The notes under the pieces: model-generated | Told to the model about the DNA's origin: nothing | Seen by the model: only the letters and a program-made list of their open reading frames with translations | The model's database searches: none | Assembly (NCBI RefSeq): GCF_026341125.1 | Contig: NZ_JAPEOR010000002.1 | Span: 930,001-994,000 of the forward strand | Source: Streptomyces sp. NBC_01142 | GTDB lineage: Bacteria > Actinomycetota > Actinomycetes > Streptomycetales > Streptomycetaceae | DNA length: 64,000 nt | Reading direction: 5' to 3' | Part shown: piece after piece, positions 1-7,508 of the stretch | Position numbering within the stretch: the first letter of the stretch is position 1 | How the letters are laid out: the number at the start of each line of letters is the position of its first letter | Made by a program: the position numbers and the translations under genes

Positions 1-693
1 GTGCGCGTGGACGCGGACGCTGGAGGCGAGGACCACCGGGTCGTCGGAACGTTCGGCCTCGGCCATGGCGCGGCCGACGGCAAGCCATGCGTTGCCGTGG
101 TCGCCCTGCTTGAGCAGCAGGCTCACCGAGGTCTGGTACGCCGTAGCCAGGAGGCCGGAGAAGTCTGCCGATCCGGGGCTGGAGCCGACGGCCTGCCGGA
201 GGTCGGCGATCAGGCCCGGAAGGGTGCCGACGAGTTCTGCGTAGTCGCAGGTGCAGAACAGCCGGCGCACCGCGGTGACCCGGTCTCGTAGCTCTGCCGG
301 GGCCATGCTCTGGCTGGTGGCGTCGAGGGTGGGTCCCGGGAGGAGTGCCTGGACAAGTGCGTGCTGAGCGGCGGTAGGTGCCGCCGGAACCGCGAGTGCG
401 GCTACACCCGCGGCGAGGAAAGTACGGCGGTGCATGTTCTCGGTCTCGGTGTCGGTGGGACTGGCCTCCGGGGCCGTACTGAGGCCCAGGCTGTGCAACG
501 GAATGTCGAGAACGCGCGCGACCTCGCGCAGCACGCGGGCGTCCTCGGTTCCTCGGCCGCCCTCCAGGCGGCTCACCTTCGACTGGTGATAGCCCAGCAC
601 TCGGGCCACCTCCGCCTGTGAGCGCCTCTGTAACACCCGCGCTCGGCGGATCGCCTCGCCCATCCGTCTCGCTTCGCTCTGTGCGTCGGCCAT
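1..693 (-). CDS. XRE-family HTH regulator, C-terminus cut by window edge
   Basis: Reading leftward from ATG 693, 231 codons are visible and the frame runs off the window. Residues about 10-65 form an XRE-type helix-turn-helix (RRARVLQRRSQAEVARVLGY then HQSKVSRLEGG). After it comes MHRRTFLAAGVAALAVPAAP near residue 88, an RR-hydrophobic stretch like a Tat signal but in mid-protein. A helical TPR-like region follows (CDYAELVGTLPGLIADLRQA, then LAVGRAMAEAERSDDPVVLA). This layout is common in Streptomyces regulators paired with small RsbW-like ATPases, as here. Leu21 is encoded by TTA (631-633), so translation should depend on the bldA tRNA. The gene is divergent from the operon at 870 and is its likely regulator; the ligand is unknown. 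Confidence 0.85.
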   Translation of the reverse strand, partial: MADAQSEARRMGEAIRRARVLQRRSQAEVARVLGYHQSKVSRLEGGRGTEDARVLREVARVLDIPLHSLGLSTAPEASPTDTETENMHRRTFLAAGVAALAVPAAPTAAQHALVQALLPGPTLDATSQSMAPAELRDRVTAVRRLFCTCDYAELVGTLPGLIADLRQAVGSSPGSADFSGLLATAYQTSVSLLLKQGDHGNAWLAVGRAMAEAERSDDPVVLASSVRVHAH

Positions 694-758
694 CTGCGCC
701 ACGGCTCCTCCTGCCGTCGCCGATCCTGCCTGCTCAACCGAGCGTAATTGAACCGCAC

Positions 759-787
759 TTGGCAGTGATGCAGGACGTGCATAAGCG
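759..787 (+). promoter_or_regulatory. Candidate promoter of the accessory operon
   Basis: TTGGCA at 759-764 and TAAGCG at 782-787 are separated by 17 bases and lie about 80 bases before the ATPase start, in the 176-base divergent region shared with the XRE regulator. The bases around it repeat GATGCAG-like words (near 767 and 787), possible operator half-sites. Judged by consensus only. Confidence 0.35.
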
Positions 788-869
788 ATGCAGCGGCAGC
801 AAGCAGCCTCGCTGCCGACCACCGCGACCCGGTTTCTTGGAGTGGCCGATCCCGACCAGGAGGTCGCTC

Positions 870-1331
870 ATGGAAGCGCACGAACTCAGTATTTCCGTAT
901 CCGGAACGCCTCTGGCTGCCGCTGAAACGCGGCGGCAGATCGCGGCTGAGATACGGAGCTGGAACACGGGCTTCGATGCCGACACGCTGCACAGCGCAGA
1001 GCTGGTGGCCGGCGAGTTGATCGCCAACGCGGTTCAGCACGCGAGCGACGGTCCCGTGTCCGTGGCTGCACGGCTCAGCGGCACGGCGCTTCGGATCGAG
1101 GTCTGCGACTCCAGCAGCAAGCTGCCGAGCCCAAGCCTGCCGGACACGGCCGACGAGAGCGGGCGAGGACTGTTCATCGTCGCAGCCCTCGCCGATCACT
1201 GCGGAGTCGAACCGACCCCGTCGGGCAAGCGCTGCTGGGCCGAGATCACAGTCAGCCGCGAGTCGTCGGGCTCCCATGCCCCTGATGCCTGCCCCGCACC
1301 CCGAGCGCACCTCCCACTCCAGAGGAGATGA
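870..1331 (+). CDS. RsbW-like ATP-binding protein (HATPase_c_2)
   Basis: 153 residues starting at ATG 870, which has AGGAGG at 858-863; the frame is open further upstream but without a ribosome site. The GHKL ATPase fold is shown by the N-box ELIANAVQHA (about residues 51-60) and the G-box-like GRGLFIVAALAD (about 102-113). In sigma-factor control such proteins act as anti-sigma kinases. In Streptomyces many copies sit next to XRE regulators of the type at 1-693, with unclear partners. The C-terminal 20 residues look disordered. The stop lies two bases before the next start, so it is co-transcribed with the enolpyruvyl transferase. A regulatory rather than enzymatic role is inferred. Confidence 0.85.
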   Translation: MEAHELSISVSGTPLAAAETRRQIAAEIRSWNTGFDADTLHSAELVAGELIANAVQHASDGPVSVAARLSGTALRIEVCDSSSKLPSPSLPDTADESGRGLFIVAALADHCGVEPTPSGKRCWAEITVSRESSGSHAPDACPAPRAHLPLQRR

Positions 1332-1333
1332 CC

Positions 1334-2653
1334 ATGACCAACACCCAATTGGCTGCCCATCCCGCCGAAGTGATCGCTGTCCGGCCCGGTCAGCCGCTTT
1401 CGGGTGCCGTGAAGGTCGACGGTTCCAAGAACGCCGCCCTGCCCCTGCTGGCCGCCGCTGCGGCGCTCCACCGACCGGTACGGTTGCAGAACGTTCCGTC
1501 GAGCACAGACGTTCAGACCATGATCACCCTGATGCACCAGGCAGGGTGGCGGGTGGACCACGTGGTCGGGGAGGCCGAAAGCGTCGACATCCTGCCTGGT
1601 GACACCGCACTGCCCCTTCCCGATCTCAACGGGGCGGCCCGTATCCGCGCCTCGTACTACTTGGTGCCCGCGCTCCTGGGCAGCTATGGACGGGCCCGGC
1701 TTCCCTGGCCGGGTGGGTGCCAGATCGGTGAGCGCGGAATGGAGCAGCACTTCCGGGTGTACGGGGCATTCGGCGACCGGGTAGTCGTCGACGACAGCGG
1801 ATACGCCGTCGAGGCCAGGAAGTCGGCCGCTGGGACGGTGTCGCACGTGCTGCCCTTCCGCTCCCGCGGAGCCACCGTCGCTGCGGTACTGCGTGCCATG
1901 ATCGCGGGGCAGCCTTTACGGCTCGGCCAGCCGAACCTCTCCGCCGAGGTCATCAGCCTCCTGGAGGCGCTGCGGTCCGCCGACTGGAAGAGCCGGGCCA
2001 GCGACCGCCTCCTTGCCCTGTCACCGCCATCCACCGTGACGCACGAGCCGGTGACGTGGACTGTGCCCGGCGACAGGATCGAGGCGGGCACGCTCGCGTG
2101 CGCGATGGCCACGACCGGCGGTGCCGGTCGAATCGACGGCGTACGGGCAGAGGACATCGCGCCCCTGGTCGCCGCGCTGCGCTCGCTCGGCATCCACGCC
2201 AGCGCCGAGGCTGACAGTCTCACCGTTCAGGCGCAGGACGCACGACTCACGGGCCGCTCTCTGCGCGCCATCGCCTCGCTCTCCCCGGACGGATTGGACG
2301 CCGACTTCGAGCCGCCCCTCATGGCCTTGGCCCTCGGGCTGCCCGGCACGCACTTCTTCGCCGACACGATCAACCCGGGCCGCCACGGCAACCTGCTGCC
2401 CCACCTCGGCCGGCTCGGAGCCGTCATCGACGAGATCTCCCCGACCCACTGCCGCCTGACGGGCCCGCAGCGACTCACGGGAGCAGGCGTGGAGGCAACC
2501 GACATCCGCACAGGCTCGGCCCTGCTGATCGCCGGCCTCACCGCCCGAGGCGTCACCACTCTGGGCGGCCTCAAGCAGCTGCGTCGGGGCCACGCGGACC
2601 TGCCCGGCAAACTCCACACGCTGGGCGCGGACATCTGCGAGGTGACGCCATGA
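1334..2653 (+). CDS. MurA/EPSP-type enolpyruvyl transferase (paralogue)
   Basis: About 439 residues. GAGGAG at 1322-1327 favours ATG 1334; ATG 1328 is also in frame but abuts that site. The protein aligns by eye with MurA: GSKNAALPLLA near the N-terminus (Lys and Asn that bind UDP-GlcNAc/PEP), PGGCQIGER around residue 130 (PEP-binding Cys and the following Arg), DADFEP in the place of the catalytic Asp loop, and RRGHADLPGKL near the end. MurA makes UDP-GlcNAc-enolpyruvate, but relatives such as NikO/PolA of nikkomycin and polyoxin synthesis act on nucleotides. Its neighbours are nucleotide enzymes and not cell-wall genes, so a specialised substrate is plausible. Codon 1916-1918 is TTA, rare in Streptomyces and bldA-dependent. 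It could instead be a second true MurA. Confidence 0.85.
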   Translation: MTNTQLAAHPAEVIAVRPGQPLSGAVKVDGSKNAALPLLAAAAALHRPVRLQNVPSSTDVQTMITLMHQAGWRVDHVVGEAESVDILPGDTALPLPDLNGAARIRASYYLVPALLGSYGRARLPWPGGCQIGERGMEQHFRVYGAFGDRVVVDDSGYAVEARKSAAGTVSHVLPFRSRGATVAAVLRAMIAGQPLRLGQPNLSAEVISLLEALRSADWKSRASDRLLALSPPSTVTHEPVTWTVPGDRIEAGTLACAMATTGGAGRIDGVRAEDIAPLVAALRSLGIHASAEADSLTVQAQDARLTGRSLRAIASLSPDGLDADFEPPLMALALGLPGTHFFADTINPGRHGNLLPHLGRLGAVIDEISPTHCRLTGPQRLTGAGVEATDIRTGSALLIAGLTARGVTTLGGLKQLRRGHADLPGKLHTLGADICEVTP

Positions 2654-3867
2654 CCACCCGCGTCCTGAACCGGATCGTCGCCACCACCGACGTCCACTCC
2701 GCCTTCGGCAACGCCGCCCCAATGCTGACCTACCTGCATGTCGCGCGACGGGACTCGCTCGTCGTCGACTGTGGCGACTTCTTCGAAGGCAGCGGCTATT
2801 ACCGGCTCGCCGAGGGCGAGATTGAGCGGGAGATCCTGACCGGGCTATACGACGTGGTCGCACCGGGCAACCATGGCTGGGCCCACCACTTCGAGCCCGC
2901 ACTGCACCGGCTGACCGTATGTGCAAACGCCGTCGACGCCACCACCGGCCGCCCGCTCTTCCACCCGCTGCACGTCGCCGTCATCGGTGGCCGACGGGTC
3001 GGCATCACCGCCGTGATCGGCATTCAGGCGTTCAACGCGATACCCATCGAGCACCGGGCCTCGCACCGCGTCATTGATCCGGTCCTGGCGCTGCGCGAGC
3101 TGATGCTGTCGCATCACCACCAGGTCGACGACTGGGTTCTGCTCAGCCACTCGGGCTTCAGCGAGGACCTCGGCCTGGCCGCGGCGTGCCCATTCCTGGG
3201 CGTGATCTTCTCTGGACATTGCCACAGCCCGCAGCACGGACCGGTCCACATCGGCGACACCACCGTCCTGAAAGGACAGGAACTCACGGCCGGTTACGCG
3301 CTTGCCCGACGCGAGGCCACCGCGTGGGCCTGCCACAGCGCGAACTTCCCCAGCAGCACCTCCACGCCCTTCCCACCCGTGCTCGCCCCCGCACGAGCCA
3401 AGATCACGGACGTCGAGCGGAGGTTGTCGGCCCGCCTGGGAAGCATCGCGAAGCGGTACCGCAACCGGCTCCCCACCCGCCGCGAACTTCTGACCGACCT
3501 CGCCGTCCGCCTGCGCAGCGGGCTGGACGCCGACGTACTCGTCCTGAACGAGACCGCCCTGCGCCCTACCCCGCTCGGCGACCATCTGACGCTCGGCGAT
3601 CTCCTCGCCATCGAGCCGTTCGGCAACCAGCTCGTCCATGCCCGCGTGCCCATCGCCGCTCAGGACGCTCCCGAGAGGCTGCTCGCCCACCTCACCGAGC
3701 GGGCTGGCCCCCTGGTCAGCGCTCCGGACCCGCTGCCTCCGCGCCTCACCACCGTGCTGACCACCGAATACCTGGCCGACACCTGCCTGCACGGCCGCAC
3801 CCACCAGGCCGGACTCCGCCTCGGCCAGGCCCTCCAGCACCTCCTAACCGAAGGAGCCGAGCGTTGA
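2650..3867 (+). CDS. 5'-nucleotidase/UshA-like metallophosphatase, cytosolic
   Basis: 405 residues; the start overlaps the previous stop by 4 bases (ATGA). The N-terminal calcineurin-like domain carries ATTDVHS (residues 11-17), DCGDFFEG, APGNHGW, LLSHSGF and IFSGHCHS, the metal-binding series of UshA-type 5'-nucleotidases. The C-terminal half has the nucleotide-binding domain (DVLVLNETALRPTPLGD, then LTLGDLLAIEPFGNQLV). Unlike UshA there is no signal peptide, so it should act in the cytoplasm. The usual GNHE/D is GNHG here. A role in removing phosphate from a nucleotide or nucleotide-linked intermediate made by its neighbours is inferred. Confidence 0.88.
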   Translation: MTTRVLNRIVATTDVHSAFGNAAPMLTYLHVARRDSLVVDCGDFFEGSGYYRLAEGEIEREILTGLYDVVAPGNHGWAHHFEPALHRLTVCANAVDATTGRPLFHPLHVAVIGGRRVGITAVIGIQAFNAIPIEHRASHRVIDPVLALRELMLSHHHQVDDWVLLSHSGFSEDLGLAAACPFLGVIFSGHCHSPQHGPVHIGDTTVLKGQELTAGYALARREATAWACHSANFPSSTSTPFPPVLAPARAKITDVERRLSARLGSIAKRYRNRLPTRRELLTDLAVRLRSGLDADVLVLNETALRPTPLGDHLTLGDLLAIEPFGNQLVHARVPIAAQDAPERLLAHLTERAGPLVSAPDPLPPRLTTVLTTEYLADTCLHGRTHQAGLRLGQALQHLLTEGAER

Positions 3868-4403
3868 TCCTCACCGGCCCCGAGATCACCGCAGCCGCAC
3901 ACGACGGCCGACTGTCCATCTCCCCGTTCGACCAGGCCCAGGTGAACCCGAACAGCTACAACGTCCGCCTCGGTCCGACACTCCTGACGTACAACGCGCC
4001 CGTCATCGACGCGCACCGCCCCAACCCCACCCGCGAAACCACGATCGACGACACCGGCTTCGTACTTCAGCCCGGCGAGCTCTACCTCGGCCACACCCTC
4101 GAAGAAGTCGGCTCCGACACCTTCGTCCCCCTTCTCTTCGGCCGCTCCTCCGTCGGCCGACTCGGCCTCTTCGTCGAGATCACCGCCCCCATCGGCGACA
4201 TCGGCTTCCACGGCCAGTGGACCCTCATGCCGTCGCCTGTCCGGCCTCTGCGCGTGTACGCGGGCATGAAGATCGGGCAGATCATGTTCTTCGTCTCTGT
4301 CGGCCCGGTGGACCTGTACTCCGGCAAGTACCAGGCCGCCACCGGCCCCCAGCCGTCTGCCTACTGGCGTGACGTCGCTCCGCTCCGGGCGGTGGTCTTG
4401 TGA
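3864..4403 (+). CDS. dCTP-deaminase-like protein lacking the catalytic Glu
   Basis: 179 residues from TTG 3864, overlapping the previous stop (TTGA), with AAGGAG at 3851-3856. Both this protein and the next start MILTGP. It follows the Dcd fold: GRLSISPFD, NVRLG, LQPGELYLGHTLE, GRSSVGRLGL (residues 93-102), YAGMKIGQI and GKYQAATGPQPS. The substrate-binding Ser/Arg motif is intact, but where Dcd enzymes have the catalytic Glu (TLE) this protein has Met122 (WTLMPSP). On its own it should be inactive as a deaminase. It may bind nucleotide, or form mixed trimers with the next product. Confidence 0.85.
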   Translation: MILTGPEITAAAHDGRLSISPFDQAQVNPNSYNVRLGPTLLTYNAPVIDAHRPNPTRETTIDDTGFVLQPGELYLGHTLEEVGSDTFVPLLFGRSSVGRLGLFVEITAPIGDIGFHGQWTLMPSPVRPLRVYAGMKIGQIMFFVSVGPVDLYSGKYQAATGPQPSAYWRDVAPLRAVVL

Positions 4404-4936
4404 TCCTCACCGGTCCTGCGATCGCCGCCGCCCGTACCGCCGGCGAGATCACCATCGACCCGTACGATCCGATCCGCCTCTCACCGAACGCCTATGACTG
4501 GCGCCTCGGCGACACACTGCGCGTCTGCGACGGCGACCTGGACGCTGCCACACCCACCGCGTTCACCGAGGTCACCGTCCCCGCCATCGGACTGGTCCTG
4601 GAGGCGGGCGTGCTCTACCTCGGTGTTACGTACGAGAAGACGGGCTCGGAGACGTACGCCCAATTCCTCAACGGTGACCGCACCATCGGCGGCCTAGGTA
4701 TCTGGGTCCATGTCTCCGCCCCGCTCGGCCACCAGGGCCACGCCATCCGCTGGACGCTGGAGATCCGCGCCGCCCGGCCCGTACGTGTGTATCCGCGCAT
4801 GACCTTCGGAAAGTTGGCGTTCATCCAGCCCTTCGGAGCCGCTGCCAGCTACCAGCAGCACGGCCTCAAGTACATGGCCAGCACGGGCATCGAGACGTCA
4901 CGCCTGTACGAGGAGATCACTGGAGGCCCGTCATGA
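4400..4936 (+). CDS. dCTP-deaminase-like protein with Glu but degenerate Ser/Arg motif
   Basis: 178 residues from GTG 4400, overlapping the previous stop (GTGA). It is a diverged tandem paralogue of the preceding protein: same MILTGP start, SPNAYDWRLG, LEAGVLYLGVTYE, PVRVYPRM and LKYMASTGIETSR. Here the catalytic position reads WTLEIRA (Glu121 kept), but the binding motif GRSSxGRLG has become GDRTIGGLG (residues 92-100), losing the Ser pair and the Arg. The two copies are therefore defective in complementary places. Dcd proteins are trimers with active sites at subunit interfaces, so a hetero-oligomer with one working site type is an attractive inference. Confidence 0.85.
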   Translation: MILTGPAIAAARTAGEITIDPYDPIRLSPNAYDWRLGDTLRVCDGDLDAATPTAFTEVTVPAIGLVLEAGVLYLGVTYEKTGSETYAQFLNGDRTIGGLGIWVHVSAPLGHQGHAIRWTLEIRAARPVRVYPRMTFGKLAFIQPFGAAASYQQHGLKYMASTGIETSRLYEEITGGPS

Positions 4937-6030
4937 ACAACGTGGTGGCCACAGTCCTCGACCTGCCCTTCGGCAGCCCCGGCGGCAGCGTCGAGCTCTT
5001 CCACGACCTTTACACCGGCACCGAGCCCCTCATCCCCGCCCGTGCCTTCATGCTGAGGCCGACAGGTCCGCACCACCGTCCACCCGCCGGGATGGAGCTG
5101 CTACCCGGAGCCGGAAAGTGCCTGAACGGCCCGCCCTTTCACCGCTACGTCGCCTCCTTGCGACACGCGCTCACGAGCACTCTGGACCCGTCCCGGATCA
5201 GCGTCCTCCACCTCCAACACCTCACCTTCGGCGGCACGCCGGCCCTCCTCCGCGCTCTTCCCCGGCACCCACGCATTGCCCTGGTCCACGGCACCGATCT
5301 CCTCTTCGCCGAGATGCACCGCGACCAGCACCAGGTGCTCCGCCAGGCCGCGCGAGCCGCCGACGCCATCGTCGTCCCCACCGGTGCCATGGCCGACCGG
5401 CTCCTCCGTCTCGCACCCCACACGAGCCAGCGAAAGATCGAGAAGATCCCCTGGGGCATCCCCGACCACCTGCTCGCCACTCCACCCCCACGTCCCGCTC
5501 ACCGGCAGAACAGCCACCTCCGCCTGCTCTACGCAGGACGTCTCACCGCCGAGAAGGGCGTCGAGGCCCTGCTCCACGCACTACCGCTTGCCCAAGCCGT
5601 CGAGCTGAGCATCGCCGCACCACTCCCCCAGCTCCACACCCTGGCCCCACTGCTCCGCCGCCCAGGCGTCCACGTCCGATACCTCGGCTGGCTCCGTCGC
5701 CCACAACTGTGGAAAGCCTTCGCCGACCACGACGCTCTCGTCCTGCCCTCCACCACGCTCGAAGCCATGGGCTTGGTGGCCCTCGAAGCCCAGGCATGCG
5801 GCCTGCCGGTCCTCTACCAACCCGTGCCCGGCCTCAACGAAACCCTGGCCACCACGGGCCTCGCCACCGACTTCACCAACCCCGCGGCTCTGGTCCGTGA
5901 CCTCGACAGGCTCCGCAACACCCCCGGCCTGTACGCCGCCCTCCAAGCGGCGGGCGAGACTAACGCCGTCCGGTACCCCCTCACCGCTACCGCGACGGCA
6001 CTGACCGACCTCGGCAACCAGCTCACCTGA
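4933..6030 (+). CDS. Glycosyltransferase family 4 (GT-B)
   Basis: 365 residues, start overlapping the previous stop by 4 bases. N-terminal Rossmann half with SPGGSVELFHDL (acceptor side) and ALVHGTDLLFAEMH. C-terminal half with LRLLYAGRLTAEKGVEALLH (about residues 197-216), VHVRYLGWL and LVLPSTTLEAMGLVALEAQA. The last holds the Glu-x7-Glu-type nucleotide-sugar motif of GT4 retaining enzymes. No membrane segment. The donor and acceptor are unknown. As the last gene of the overlapping operon it could glycosylate the product made from the enolpyruvyl and deaminated nucleotide steps; that is inference. Confidence 0.85.
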   Translation: MNNVVATVLDLPFGSPGGSVELFHDLYTGTEPLIPARAFMLRPTGPHHRPPAGMELLPGAGKCLNGPPFHRYVASLRHALTSTLDPSRISVLHLQHLTFGGTPALLRALPRHPRIALVHGTDLLFAEMHRDQHQVLRQAARAADAIVVPTGAMADRLLRLAPHTSQRKIEKIPWGIPDHLLATPPPRPAHRQNSHLRLLYAGRLTAEKGVEALLHALPLAQAVELSIAAPLPQLHTLAPLLRRPGVHVRYLGWLRRPQLWKAFADHDALVLPSTTLEAMGLVALEAQACGLPVLYQPVPGLNETLATTGLATDFTNPAALVRDLDRLRNTPGLYAALQAAGETNAVRYPLTATATALTDLGNQLT

Positions 6031-6115
6031 CCCGCCCGTGGCGCAGCCGATAGCTGCCCGGCTGCGTCACTACGCTGACCAGCGGGACACCGCACGCCGC
6101 AACGATCGGGAGACC

Positions 6116-7162
6116 ATGACGCTCGACACCGACCGCATCGAAAAGCTCCTCCAGGACGGCGTTCACAACAAGGTCTACCCCGGCGCCGTCTGGGCCATGG
6201 GCAACGCTCGTGGAACGGAGGCCAGCGGCGCCGTCGGGCTCCTCAATCCCACTCGGCCCGACGAACCCATGCGGCTCGACACCATCTTCGACGTCGCCAG
6301 CTTGACCAAGGTCCTCGCTGTCTGGTCCACCATCGGCACCCTCGTCGAAGACGGCAAACTCCAGCTCGACGCCCCACTGGGCACCCTCTGGACCGAGGTC
6401 GCTGGCCATCCCCTGGGCCAGGTCACCGCCCATCACCTGCTCACGCACACAGTCGGCGTCCCTCTGCGCGCCAACCTCAGAGCCCTCTACGGCACCGACC
6501 CACAGGACATCCGCGACGGCGTCCTCCACGAAGCCCTTCACCGCCCACCCGGCGAAGCCGTCGAATACACCGACCGCGCGGCCCTCATCCTCGGCTATCT
6601 TGCCGAGCACCTGTCCGGCCAGACGTTGCACGTGTTCGCCACCACCCGCGTCTGGCAGCCCCTCGGCATGAGGGAAACTCGCTTCGGCCCATTGCCGACA
6701 GAGGCCGCAGCACGTTGTGCGCCCACCGAGCTCGACGAGACCACCGGCGCCCACCTCAAGGGCACCGCCCACGACTTCTCCGCCCGCCTCCTCAACGGCA
6801 CTTGCGGCATCGCCGGCGCCTTCTCCGTACTCGACGACCTCACGTCGTTCCTCCGCAACATGCTCGGTCACACCGAGTCGGCCGACCGTCCTGGGTTCGG
6901 CCCCACCTGGGTCAAGGAGTCCCTCAAGATCCACACCGGCGAGCTCGCCCCTGCACGTGGTCTGTTCTGGCACCCCGCTCCGGGCACCGTCCCGACCGAG
7001 CACGACATCTGGGTCCACTACGGCTTCACGGGCACCGGCATGTGGCTCTCGCCCGCGCAAGAGCGCTGGGCGGTGTTGCTCACGAACAAGCTTTACTACA
7101 CCCGTGACCGAGGGGCCCTGACAGACGTGCGCGACGCCTTCCGCAGGCTCGCCTTCCGTTGA
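6116..7162 (+). CDS. Serine beta-lactamase-like hydrolase (class C / PBP4* type)
   Basis: 348 residues from ATG 6116, chosen because MTLDTDRIEKLLQDG is the usual N-terminus and GGGAG lies just upstream; the frame is open back to 6038. Motifs: SLTK (SxxK nucleophile, about residue 63), YTDRAALILGYLAEHL (YxN-like, with Asp for Asn) and HYGFTGTGMWLSP (HxG third motif). Typical substrates of the family are D-amino-acid peptides, esters or lactams. It has no signal peptide, so it is probably cytosolic. It follows the operon by 85 bases and may share its function as a hydrolase or resistance factor. In-frame coding-like sequence continues after its TGA (next entry). Confidence 0.85.
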   Translation: MTLDTDRIEKLLQDGVHNKVYPGAVWAMGNARGTEASGAVGLLNPTRPDEPMRLDTIFDVASLTKVLAVWSTIGTLVEDGKLQLDAPLGTLWTEVAGHPLGQVTAHHLLTHTVGVPLRANLRALYGTDPQDIRDGVLHEALHRPPGEAVEYTDRAALILGYLAEHLSGQTLHVFATTRVWQPLGMRETRFGPLPTEAAARCAPTELDETTGAHLKGTAHDFSARLLNGTCGIAGAFSVLDDLTSFLRNMLGHTESADRPGFGPTWVKESLKIHTGELAPARGLFWHPAPGTVPTEHDIWVHYGFTGTGMWLSPAQERWAVLLTNKLYYTRDRGALTDVRDAFRRLAFR

Positions 7163-7327
7163 GGACACATCGACTACGGCCTGCCGAACGTCCCGGCGAA
7201 CGGCGCCATCGACTGGCAACGCCACGGCCCCGTTCCGCTCGGCCACGACGTCTGTCCCGCACTCGACATCGTGGCCTTCAAGGGCGGCGGCAAGGGCTAC
7301 AGCATCCGGCTCAGCGTCGGACGCTGA
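7163..7327 (+). pseudogene. Orphan coding-like remnant directly after the hydrolase stop
   Basis: Immediately after the TGA at 7160-7162 and in the same frame, 54 further codons stay open to TGA 7325-7327 with G or C in nearly all third positions. They read GHIDYGLPNVPANGAIDWQR and later ALDIVAFKGGGKGYSIRLSV. There is no start codon or ribosome site. It looks like the C-terminal end of a lost gene left by a deletion at the edge of the accessory block. Stop-codon readthrough is less likely because the hydrolase is full length without it. I do not recognise the family. Confidence 0.45.
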
Positions 7328-7464
7328 GCTTCCAGATGTTGGGCATTGAGAGGCTGATCCTCCCGGCCGAGCCGAGCCGATACCGACAGTGGTGACCTGC
7401 CCGCCGGCCGACCGGCAGGGAACGTCACGGTGGACCGCCACAGATGGGCGGGCGAACTTTCTCC

Positions 7465-7500
7465 GTTCGCTCACCCATTCGGCTTACCGATCAGTAGTCT
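7465..7500 (+). promoter_or_regulatory. Candidate phoD promoter, leaderless, possible PhoP site
   Basis: TAGTCT (7495-7500) ends 8 bases before the GTG start at 7509 and there is no ribosome site, so the transcript is probably leaderless. Upstream, GTTCGCTCACCC (7465-7476) and ATTCGGCTTACC (7477-7488) are imperfect repeats faintly like PHO boxes, which would suit a phosphatase gene. Weak match. Confidence 0.3.
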
Positions 7501-7508
7501 GATCGGCC

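Noticed and set aside
573..1310. Minus-strand 245-residue open frame over the ATPase gene
   Set aside because: Sequence is Arg-rich and unlike any family; the plus-strand ATPase explains the codon bias.
1..7400. Accessory block as an integrated phage or transposable element
   Set aside because: No integrase, transposase, phage structural gene, tRNA or inverted terminal repeats are visible at either edge.
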